Shown here: one piece after another, positions 1 through 6,849 of the stretch
Position numbering within the stretch: position 1 is the first letter of the stretch
How the letters are laid out: every line of letters starts with the position of its first letter
Assembly (NCBI GenBank): GCA_902494935.1
Contig: CABUVH010000107.1
Span: 1 to 6,849, forward strand
From: an uncultured Collinsella sp.
GTDB taxonomy: Bacteria; Actinomycetota; Coriobacteriia; Coriobacteriales; Coriobacteriaceae
Length of the DNA stretch: 6,849 nucleotides
Direction of reading: 5' to 3'
The notes under the pieces: model-generated
What the model saw: the letters and a program-made list of their open reading frames with translations, nothing else
The model's database searches: none
What the model was told of the DNA's origin: nothing
Translations under genes and position numbers: made by a program

Positions 1-173
1 CCGCCTCTTACACCACATCTCTGCGCGCTACCACATATGTTGCGTAACAATACATATTTTGCAAATAAATAATGTTACAGGACTTGTGACAGTACTCATA
101 TTTGACGTTTTTTGCCCATAGCCCTTTATACCTAGGCAAATCGGCGGCAAAACGGGCTTCAAAGCGTCCTTCT
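1..173. other. A+T-rich intergenic spacer, no gene seen
   Basis: No convincing coding frame, tRNA or rRNA is visible. The stretch from about 31 to 130 is much richer in A+T than the genes beside it. It contains short dyads such as TGTT-GCGT-AACA (40-51) and the imperfect pair TGTTAC/GTGACA (74-91). A plus-strand TTGACG at 102-107 is followed 19 bp later by TATACC (127-132), a poor promoter match that would point into the 3' end of glnN. The stretch may hold the promoter region of a gene lying to the left of the window, but nothing here proves it. Confidence 0.5.
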
Positions 174-210
174 CAAACAAAAACCGGGGCCCGCATGATG
201 CGGACCCCGG
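174..210 (-). terminator. Rho-independent terminator of glnN
   Basis: An 11-bp stem (184-194 with 200-210) encloses the 5-nt loop 195-199. Read on the minus strand it is followed immediately by TTTTTGTTTG (183 down to 174). The only non-Watson-Crick position is C·A on the plus strand but becomes G·U in minus-strand RNA. Both the U-tract and the wobble pair therefore assign the terminator to the minus strand. It lies about 30 bp past the glnN stop codon, the expected place for the end of a single-gene transcript. Confidence 0.93.
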
Positions 211-241
211 CTCAATACCGTAACGATATGTCAGTTACGCT

Positions 242-2329
<2,088 letters not shown>

Positions 2330-2335
2330 ACGGAA

Positions 2336-2342
2336 CTCCCTT
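2336..2342 (-). promoter_or_regulatory. glnN ribosome binding site
   Basis: AAGGGAG on the minus strand lies 6 nt before the ATG at 2329. It decides the start against the in-frame upstream ATG at 2392. Confidence 0.85.
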
Positions 2343-2350
2343 CGTATCGG

Positions 2351-2369
2351 CACCGCGTGAGAAGCGGTG
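2351..2369 (-). promoter_or_regulatory. Hairpin in glnN 5' leader
   Basis: CACCGC (2351-2356) and GCGGTG (2364-2369) form a perfect 6-bp G+C-rich stem with a 7-nt loop. It ends about 8 nt upstream of the glnN Shine-Dalgarno sequence. There is no U-tract, so it is not a terminator. It could affect translation initiation or mRNA stability; that role is inferred from position only. Confidence 0.45.
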
Positions 2370-2408
2370 TTGATTACTAACGAACGAGTCATAGCTTAGA
2401 CTCGCCGT

Positions 2409-2446
2409 GTTTCCGCGACATTACCGTTATGTTGCTGTCGCGAAAC
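2409..2446. promoter_or_regulatory. 38-bp dyad, candidate nitrogen-regulator operator at the glnN promoter
   Basis: GTTTC (2409-2413) and GAAAC (2442-2446) are exact mirror arms. Inside them CGCGACA (2414-2420) and TGTCGCG (2436-2442) also pair, shifted by one base. Read outward, each half resembles the actinobacterial GlnR half-site pattern GTnAC-n6-GAAAC with one mismatch: GTTGC-n6-GAAAC on the plus strand and GTAAT-n6-GAAAC on the minus strand. The best glnN promoter match on the minus strand is TTGATT (2453-2448), a 16-bp spacer, then CATAAC (2431-2426). Its -10 falls on the dyad centre. Both elements match consensus at only 4 of 6 positions. The dyad is seen in the sequence; the regulator is inferred. 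Confidence 0.4.
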
Positions 2447-2742
2447 CAATCAATGAGGTTACCCTATCAAGGCGGCGTTGCCACCCTCAACAGCCAATCA
2501 ACTGCATAAATTGCAGACCTCTCTCCATGGTTTAAGGGTAGTCAATTTGGGATGGAGCTCTATTAACTGGTATTTTGCATCAGATACCAGTCTTTATAGT
2601 CCGTGCCTAGATTAGCCGCTCTGTTATAGAGAAAGCCGATAGCAAGGCATCTTTGATTGGTATCCTCAAATAGCGAGTGAAACTCCACCGTGACACAGTG
2701 GTGCTGTAGAATCCTTACAACACATCACACTATTACGTATCT
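2447..2742. other. Divergent glnN/metF intergenic region
   Basis: The roughly 425 bp between the two divergent start codons hold no credible small gene. On the minus strand GGTGGC-AAC-GCCGCC (2485-2471) can fold into a short hairpin with one G·U pair. The metF side carries an 8-bp inverted repeat (2566-2591), followed by a TATAGT element (2595-2600). No recognisable SAM riboswitch, cobalamin riboswitch or complete T-box leader could be identified in the metF leader by eye. Confidence 0.5.
2566..2591. repeat. Perfect inverted repeat upstream of metF, candidate operator
   Basis: ACTGGTAT (2566-2573) and ATACCAGT (2584-2591) are perfect complements separated by 10 nt. A -10-like TATAGT (2595-2600) begins 4 bp after the right arm, with TTTGCA (2574-2579) as a poor -35 at the short spacing of 15. 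The placement fits an operator for the metF-metH transcript, roughly 165 bp before the metF start. No T-run follows, so it is not a terminator. The regulator is unknown. Confidence 0.45.
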
Positions 2743-2749
2743 AGAGGAG
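2743..2749 (+). promoter_or_regulatory. metF ribosome binding site
   Basis: AGAGGAG lies 6 nt before the ATG at 2756. It fixes the metF start and rules out the in-frame GTG at 2690. Confidence 0.88.
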
Positions 2750-2755
2750 CACGAT

Positions 2756-3628
2756 ATGCGCGTCGACGAGGTTTTTAAGCAGGCAGCATCCCAGGGCACC
2801 GCACCCGTTTCGTTTGAGATGTTCCCGCCCAAGGGCGAGCTGACCCTCGACACGGCTCGCGAAGTGGCAGGCAATCTGTGCAAGCTTTCGCCGAGCTTTG
2901 TCTCGGTCACCTGCTCGGCCGGCGGCTCGGGCAACGGTGCCGCCACCGCCCCCATCGCGCATATGATTACGAGCGAATTCGACACGCCCTCGGTGGCACA
3001 CCTTACCTGCGTGGGCCGCTCGCACGCCGATATCGCCGCCAAGATCGACGAGTATCGCACCGCCGGCGTGGAAAACATCCTGGCCCTGCGTGGCGATCTT
3101 CCCGCTGGCGCGACCGAGGACGACAAGCCCGCCTCGGACTACGCCTACGCCCGCGACCTTATCCCCGAGCTCGTCGACGCCGGCTTTTGCGTGGGCGCCG
3201 CAGCCTACCCCGAGGGCCACATTGCCTGTGAGGACCTCAACCTCTCGGTCGAACACCTCAAGCAAAAACAGGACGCCGGCGCGAGCTTCTTTGTGACGCA
3301 GCTCTTCTTTGATAACGAGTGCTTCTACCGTTTTCGCGAGCTTGTCGACAAGGCCGGCATCACCGTGCCCATTACCGCGGGCATCATGCCGTTTATGGGC
3401 AAGTCACAGATCAGCCGCATGGTCTTTATGTGCGGCGCGTCGCTGCCCTCCCCCGTCATCAAGATTCTCGCCAAGTACGAGAACGACCCCGAGAGCCTGC
3501 AGGCAGCCGGTGTAGATTATGCAGCCCGCCAGCTTTGCGACCTCAAGGAGCACGGCGCCGACGGCTTGCACCTGTACACTATGAACCGTCCTGCGATCGC
3601 CGCAACCATTATGGAGCGCCTAGGGTAA
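2756..3628 (+). CDS. metF: 5,10-methylenetetrahydrofolate reductase
   Basis: Reduces 5,10-methylene-THF to 5-methyl-THF, the methyl donor for methionine synthase, using flavin; it acts in the cytoplasm. The 290-residue product has the normal bacterial MetF length and a single TIM-barrel domain. Family motifs appear in order: SFEMFPPK (19-26, with the conserved Glu at 21), VTCSAGG (51-57), LTCVGR (83-88), LRGDLP (111-116, with the conserved Asp at 114), YPEGH (151-155), TQLFFD (181-186) and TAGIMP (207-212). The ATG at 2756 has a strong Shine-Dalgarno sequence, whereas the GTG at 2690 would add 22 residues unlike the family. The stop codon overlaps the next start (TAATG), so the two genes should be translationally coupled. 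It heads the methionine-synthase operon. Codon use is G+C-rich like glnN. Confidence 0.97.
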   Translation: MRVDEVFKQAASQGTAPVSFEMFPPKGELTLDTAREVAGNLCKLSPSFVSVTCSAGGSGNGAATAPIAHMITSEFDTPSVAHLTCVGRSHADIAAKIDEYRTAGVENILALRGDLPAGATEDDKPASDYAYARDLIPELVDAGFCVGAAAYPEGHIACEDLNLSVEHLKQKQDAGASFFVTQLFFDNECFYRFRELVDKAGITVPITAGIMPFMGKSQISRMVFMCGASLPSPVIKILAKYENDPESLQAAGVDYAARQLCDLKEHGADGLHLYTMNRPAIAATIMERLG

Positions 3629-4419
3629 TGGAAAAACCGCACATCGATACAGCTTTTGTCGAAGTGCCGGCCGACCTTGCGTCGCCGGCGCTTTACCGTG
3701 TCGATGCTGCGCACCATCCCCGTGTCGACCGTGCCGAGATGCTGCGGTATCTGGGTTACGGCGGCCAGCAGATTGAGCCCGAGTTGTCGCAGCGTATTGA
3801 GCTTGTCGTTGAACGTCTGGAATTGGACATTGAGCCCCGTGGCGTGCGCCGCGTGTTTGCCGTCGATGCCACGGGTGTGGACGAGCAGGGAGAACCTTGC
3901 ATTCGCCTGGTCGGCACCAACGTTGAACTGCGCGGTCGCGATATCTATCGTCATCTCAAAGACGCCCGCTTTGCCGCGCTCATGGCATGCACCCTCGGCA
4001 TGGACGCCGAGCGTCGCCTGCGCATCACGGGAGCCCAACATCCCCTGGAGGGCGCCGTGCTCGACGCCGCGTGCTCCGCTTACGTGGAAGCCGCCGTTGA
4101 GCAAATGGACCAGCAGGTCAAGGCTGCGGCCGCCGCACACGGACTCGCCGGCAACTGGCGCTTCAGTCCCGGCTATGGCGACTGCCCGCTCTCTGCCCAG
4201 CGCTCGATCGTGGATGCACTCAACGCCACGCGTCTCATTGGACTTACCGTCACCCCCACCAGCCTGCTCATGCCCACCAAGAGCGTGACCGCGGTGATCG
4301 GTCTGTTTGACGGCGAAGTCCACGACGCCCAGAGTCGCCCCACCTGCAATATCTGCCGCATGCGTGAGCACTGCCGCTTCCGCGCCGCCCACACCACCTG
4401 CTATTCGCATTCTGAATAA
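3628..4419 (+). CDS. MetH reactivation-domain protein (B12-dependent methionine synthase activation region)
   Basis: A 263-residue stand-alone version of the C-terminal SAM-binding activation domain of cobalamin-dependent methionine synthase. That domain allows oxidised cob(II)alamin to be reductively re-methylated with S-adenosylmethionine. The key evidence is RFSPGYGDCPL (178-188), which contains the RxxxGY SAM-binding pattern, followed by IGLTVTPTSLLMPTKSVTAVIG (204-225), the usual end of this fold. The tail carries four cysteines (240, 243, 249, 258; C-x2-C-x5-C-x8-C), suggesting a metal or iron-sulfur site. The ATG at 3628 overlaps the metF stop by one base. The stop comes only a few residues after the last cysteine, exactly where G+C content drops and the ATTCTGA repeat lies. 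The original C-terminus may therefore have continued into metH (see findings). Function follows the family; partnership with the downstream MetH is inferred from context. Confidence 0.88.
   Translation: MEKPHIDTAFVEVPADLASPALYRVDAAHHPRVDRAEMLRYLGYGGQQIEPELSQRIELVVERLELDIEPRGVRRVFAVDATGVDEQGEPCIRLVGTNVELRGRDIYRHLKDARFAALMACTLGMDAERRLRITGAQHPLEGAVLDAACSAYVEAAVEQMDQQVKAAAAAHGLAGNWRFSPGYGDCPLSAQRSIVDALNATRLIGLTVTPTSLLMPTKSVTAVIGLFDGEVHDAQSRPTCNICRMREHCRFRAAHTTCYSHSE
4409..4415 (+). repeat. Left 7-bp direct repeat flanking the RM cassette
   Basis: ATTCTGA at the end of the reactivation gene is repeated at 6689-6695. G+C-rich host-like sequence lies on its left and A+T-richer sequence on its right. 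It is a candidate target-site duplication or microhomology. Seven bases alone could be chance; the support comes from the matching composition change and the shared reading frame. Confidence 0.5.
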
Positions 4420-4443
4420 AATGTCAATTGATGGCACGGTATC

Positions 4444-4478
4444 GAGGGAATCTCATCCGTATGTAAGCGGATGTCCTC
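4444..4478. other. Hairpin at the left end of the cassette
   Basis: CATCCG (4454-4459) and CGGATG (4468-4473) form a perfect 6-bp stem with an 8-nt loop, extendable by GAGG (4444-4447) with CCTC (4475-4478) across an uneven internal loop. It lies in the 109-bp gap before the methyltransferase gene. There is no T-run. It could be a weak attenuator or an operator for the methyltransferase; its role is unknown. Confidence 0.35.
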
Positions 4479-4528
4479 ACAAACAAGTACCATAAGATGC
4501 CAAATAACAACTATCTGAAAGCCAGTAC

Positions 4529-5689
4529 ATGCACAACATTCTGCAGTTCTCGCCACAACTAACCGCGCTTGAGTTTTTTTCAGGCATTGGCTTGGCTCGT
4601 GCCGGCATGGCAAAAGCCGGAATCAAAACAATCTGGGCAAATGACATAGACCATACTAAATGCGCCATGTACAGCCAGTGTTGGGGCGATGAGCATCTAG
4701 TCGAGCAGGATGTCCACACACTCGACCCCGACCTAATACCCCAAGCCGACATCGCATGGGCGTCAAGCCCTTGCACAAACTTATCTCTCGCGGGAAACAG
4801 GGAGGGACTTGTCTCTGGCAAAGAGTCCAGTGCGTTCTTTGGCTTTATTAAGGCCATCGAAGGAATGAGCGATCGTGCCCCGCGGGCACTTGTTCTCGAA
4901 AATGTCATCGGCCTTGCCACGTCTAATAACAGTGATGACTTTAGACTCGTTTGCCAGGAATTTAATCGTTTAGGCTATTCATGCGACGCTTATTTTATCG
5001 ATGCACGGCATTGGCTTCCCCAGTCACGCCCCCGCATGTTTGTCGTCGGATTAAAAAACCCTCTTCCCAACAGCCGACTCGATTCCTCGCTTCGACCTGA
5101 AAAGGTCTCCTGGATTCACTCCGACCCTTCACTCATTACGCACGTCTCTCACCTAAACGAGCCGAGCCCACTTCGTATGACGGGCCTTGCAATGGTTGTT
5201 GAAAATATTCCCGAGGACGACAAGCGTTGGTGGAACAAAAACCAAATACAAGCATTTATCGACTCACTTGCACCGCATCAAGCAGAGCGCCTTCAGCGCT
5301 TCTTAAATGCCAAAGAAAAAATTGTTCGCACTGCTTACCGTCGCACGCGATCGGGCGTTGTGCGCTGGGAAATCCGTGAAGAAGAAATTGCCGGATGTCT
5401 AAGAACGGCTCGCGGCGGCTCATCAAGACAGGCAGTCGTTATATGCGAAAACGGAAAGATAGAAGTTCGCTGGATGACTGGAACTGAATATGCCCGTCTC
5501 CAAGGTGCTGACTCATGTCAGTTTAGCGGCTTCTCTGATGCTCAGATTCGCTACGCATTCGGCGATGCAGTTGCCGTACCAGTTGTCACTTGGCTTATAA
5601 AAAATGCAGTCAAACCCGCGCTTATGTCTTCAAGGAACGGAGTGGACAATAATGGAAATGACCAATTGCTCCTTGAGCGAGCCCGATAA
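4529..5689 (+). CDS. DNA (cytosine-5) methyltransferase of a type II RM system
   Basis: Transfers a methyl group from S-adenosylmethionine to C5 of cytosine in a specific DNA site, protecting host DNA. All core motifs are present in 386 residues: motif I LEFFSGIGLARAG (14-26), motif IV SSPCTNLS (79-86, catalytic Cys82), motif VI LENV (123-126), motif VIII QSRPR (165-169), motif IX around CLRTARGGSSR (290-300) and motif X ARLQG...AFGDAVAVPVV (322-353). The target-recognition region is the variable stretch of about 175-285, so the recognition site cannot be read from sequence. The start fits because motif I begins 14 residues in, though the Shine-Dalgarno sequence is weak (GAAAG, 4517-4521). 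Its end overlaps the next gene by 38 bp. Composition is lower in G+C than the flanking genes, consistent with horizontal acquisition. Confidence 0.95.
   Translation: MHNILQFSPQLTALEFFSGIGLARAGMAKAGIKTIWANDIDHTKCAMYSQCWGDEHLVEQDVHTLDPDLIPQADIAWASSPCTNLSLAGNREGLVSGKESSAFFGFIKAIEGMSDRAPRALVLENVIGLATSNNSDDFRLVCQEFNRLGYSCDAYFIDARHWLPQSRPRMFVVGLKNPLPNSRLDSSLRPEKVSWIHSDPSLITHVSHLNEPSPLRMTGLAMVVENIPEDDKRWWNKNQIQAFIDSLAPHQAERLQRFLNAKEKIVRTAYRRTRSGVVRWEIREEEIAGCLRTARGGSSRQAVVICENGKIEVRWMTGTEYARLQGADSCQFSGFSDAQIRYAFGDAVAVPVVTWLIKNAVKPALMSSRNGVDNNGNDQLLLERAR
5639..5642 (+). promoter_or_regulatory. Ribosome binding site of the putative endonuclease gene, inside the methyltransferase gene
   Basis: GGAG lies 9 nt before the ATG at 5652, with AAGGA (5632-5636) just upstream. 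This supports the ATG at 5652 over the in-frame ATG at 5604, which lacks such a site and would lengthen the gene overlap. Confidence 0.55.
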
Positions 5690-6665
5690 AGGCATCTTGG
5701 ATGCCATTGAGCTCTGGTACGAATCCAAGCGCAGCAAGCGAGGCAATGTCAACCGTAACGTCATGGCGGTTGGCATAGGCATAAGCGAGCTGTTGCAGAA
5801 CCGTTTTCCGCTCACCGACGATTATGTGCAATCGGACAAGGGGAGCCAAGTACGAGGCCTAAGTGGAGCATGCATCAAAACAGTTTTAGCCAGACATGGG
5901 GAAACGCGTGCCTTCGCATCAGAGGGCGGCAGAACCTCACGCGGCACACTCCCAATGGCGCTTGAGCTTGCCGCAATTATCAACTCTGCCCTACCCAGTG
6001 ACACTTGCGAAGACACTCGTCTTGAAGCTGCGAATGCAATCGCCAATTTCTTCGTCGAGCGAATCCAGGTCGATTTCTTTAACCGGCAGAGAATCAAAGC
6101 CGAAATCGATCTTCAAAAACCAATTTCCGTCATTGTCGATGATATCCTAGCCGAAGCAAGCCTACGGTCCGATAAGCCAACGGGTACCGTCGCACAGCAC
6201 CTGGTAGGTGCAAAACTAGAGATGTTATTTCCAACCATAGAAATCGGAAAGGACAACTCAAACGCCGCCGACCAGCAGACAGACCGTTCTGGCGATTTCC
6301 AAATCAATGATGCTGCATTTCATGTGACCGTATCGCCAATGGCCAAATTGACCGATCGATGCCGAGATAACATTCGAAATGGCATTCGGCCCATCGTCGT
6401 TGTCCCCCACGATAAAGTTTCCTTCGCTTACGGACTGTTCGAAAGTGAAGGACTCGGCAATCGCGTACAGGTTATCGCGCTCGAATCGTTTATCGGCATC
6501 AATATTGAAGAATTATCGTTCTACAAGCGAGACCTAATTCGATTAAATGTCGCACGGCTTCTTGCCCACTACAACAAGCGAATCGAAGATATCGAGCCCG
6601 ACAAATCTCTTCAAATAGATATTCCTCAGTGGGCTCTAGACGAAATGGACGCACATGGCGAATAG
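5652..6665 (+). CDS. DUF4928-like putative type II restriction endonuclease
   Basis: A 337-residue protein directly after a C5-methyltransferase, the usual place for its cognate endonuclease. By eye it resembles the DUF4928 family: GGRTSRGT (92-99), a middle block TVAQHLVGAKLEMLFP (179-194), then SGDFQINDAAFHVTVSP (213-229) and a C-terminal RCRDNIRNGIRPIVVVP...ALESFIGINIEEL (236-288). The E190 ... GD(215) ... HVT (224-226) arrangement recalls the PD-(D/E)xK nuclease core, but the expected ExK is replaced by HVT. Cleavage activity is therefore inferred from context, not proven by a motif. No signal peptide or membrane segment is seen. The ATG at 5652 is preferred; a start at 5604 would add 16 residues. 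The gene overlaps the methyltransferase by 38 bp and metH by 11 bp, suggesting coupled translation. Confidence 0.75.
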   Translation: MEMTNCSLSEPDKGILDAIELWYESKRSKRGNVNRNVMAVGIGISELLQNRFPLTDDYVQSDKGSQVRGLSGACIKTVLARHGETRAFASEGGRTSRGTLPMALELAAIINSALPSDTCEDTRLEAANAIANFFVERIQVDFFNRQRIKAEIDLQKPISVIVDDILAEASLRSDKPTGTVAQHLVGAKLEMLFPTIEIGKDNSNAADQQTDRSGDFQINDAAFHVTVSPMAKLTDRCRDNIRNGIRPIVVVPHDKVSFAYGLFESEGLGNRVQVIALESFIGINIEELSFYKRDLIRLNVARLLAHYNKRIEDIEPDKSLQIDIPQWALDEMDAHGE

Positions 6666-6849
6666 CTCAAACATACTTATCACTCATGATTCTGACGGTG
6701 CTGCGCTGGCGGCGCCCGTTGATGCCGCACGCCGCAACGGTGCCGCGTACAAAACGCGCACGATCGGCGATCTGCGCATTAAGGACGATCGCCTGCGCGC
6801 CGCCATCGAGGGCACGGGGCACCTGCTGTTCGACGGCGGCATGGGCACC
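6655..6849 (+). CDS. metH: Methionine synthase, N-terminal part (cut by window edge)
   Basis: The first 65 codons are present. LLFDGGMGT (57-65) is the opening strand of the homocysteine S-methyltransferase barrel (compare LDGGMGT near residue 20 of E. coli MetH). The gene should transfer methyl groups from 5-methyl-THF to homocysteine through cobalamin; the remaining domains lie beyond the window. The ATG at 6655 overlaps the preceding stop codon by 11 bp and has no clear Shine-Dalgarno sequence, so re-initiation after the endonuclease gene is likely. About 55 residues precede the barrel, more than usual. The first 12 are encoded by cassette-like A+T-rich DNA, and from the ATTCTGA repeat (6689-6695) onward the sequence is G+C-rich and host-like. 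Assignment to metH rather than another homocysteine methyltransferase rests on the motif plus the metF and reactivation-gene neighbours. Confidence 0.82.
   Translation, partial: MANSSNILITHDSDGAALAAPVDAARRNGAAYKTRTIGDLRIKDDRLRAAIEGTGHLLFDGGMGT
6689..6695 (+). repeat. Right 7-bp direct repeat flanking the RM cassette
   Basis: ATTCTGA is identical to 4409-4415. Both copies are in the same reading-frame phase (the TCT codons begin at 4411 and 6691, a difference of 2280 = 3 x 760). Sequence to its right becomes strongly G+C-rich at once. Confidence 0.5.

Larger units (their letters stand above)
4416..6688 (+). mobile_element. Candidate inserted restriction-modification cassette in the met operon
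   Basis: About 2.27 kb lies between two ATTCTGA repeats. Hand counts of 60-base samples give roughly 50% G+C inside (5041-5100 about 52%, 6121-6180 about 48%), against about 73% in the neighbouring host gene (4021-4080). It carries only a cytosine methyltransferase and a putative endonuclease. No transposase, integrase or terminal inverted repeat is visible, so it would be a passenger cassette brought in by recombination rather than a self-mobile element. It separates two genes of one pathway that are normally neighbours. Confidence 0.6.

Noticed and set aside
73..91. TnrA/GlnR (Firmicutes)-like TGTTA...TGACA pair
   Set aside because: The spacing is 9 rather than 7, and the site lies downstream of the glnN terminator.
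2330..2392. Upstream ATG extension of glnN
   Set aside because: No ribosome site before 2392; the ATG at 2329 has AAGGGAG at ideal spacing and gives the normal GSIII N-terminus.
2471..2488. Minus-strand GAGGGTGGCAACGCC resembling the T-box core AGGGTGGnACCGCG
   Set aside because: The match breaks after GCAACGC, it folds on itself as GGTGGC-AAC-GCCGCC, no terminator with a T-run follows before glnN, and no stem I is recognisable.
2690..2755. GTG start for metF at 2690
   Set aside because: The extra 22 residues are unlike MetF, and the ATG at 2756 has AGAGGAG at 6 nt.
3319..3627. Long open frame extending the reactivation protein upstream into metF
   Set aside because: It is out of frame with metF and overlaps conserved metF codons; the TAATG overlap start at 3628 is far more plausible.
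5604..5651. Earlier ATG for the putative endonuclease
   Set aside because: No ribosome site, a longer overlap with the methyltransferase, and poorer than the ATG at 5652 with GGAG upstream.
4420..6688. Transposase, integrase or CRISPR in the low-G+C segment
   Set aside because: Only the methyltransferase and the putative endonuclease are encoded; no repeat array, recombinase motif or terminal inverted repeat was found.

Overview
The window looks like chromosomal DNA from a Coriobacteriia-type actinomycete, probably Collinsella or a relative. This rests on the G+C-rich coding DNA, the class III glutamine synthetase and the compact methionine-synthase neighbourhood. The genus is an inference from gene content and protein style; no search was run.

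Layout: (1) 1-241 is an A+T-rich spacer ending in the Rho-independent terminator of the next gene. (2) 242-2329, minus strand, is a full-length class III glutamine synthetase (glnN). (3) 2330-2755 is a divergent intergenic region of about 425 bp with several dyads, including a 38-bp palindrome over the best candidate glnN promoter and a perfect 8-bp inverted repeat on the metF side. (4) 2756-4419, plus strand, holds metF (methylenetetrahydrofolate reductase), then, overlapping by one base (TAATG), a stand-alone cobalamin-dependent methionine synthase reactivation-domain protein. (5) 4420-6665 has lower G+C and encodes a two-gene type II restriction-modification system: a complete C5-cytosine methyltransferase and, overlapping it, a DUF4928-like putative restriction endonuclease. 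(6) 6655-6849 is the start of metH (homocysteine methyltransferase domain), cut by the window edge.

The methionine genes work together. MetF makes 5-methyltetrahydrofolate, MetH uses it to methylate homocysteine on cobalamin, and the reactivation protein would let oxidised cobalamin be re-methylated from S-adenosylmethionine.

The most interesting observation is that the restriction-modification pair sits inside this methionine operon like a cassette. A 7-bp direct repeat (ATTCTGA) lies exactly where composition changes at each end. Removing one repeat copy plus the cassette (2280 bp, a multiple of three) joins the reactivation protein in frame to the MetH start. The cassette therefore may have split an ancestral reactivation-MetH fusion gene, supplying a stop codon to the upstream half and a start codon to the downstream half.
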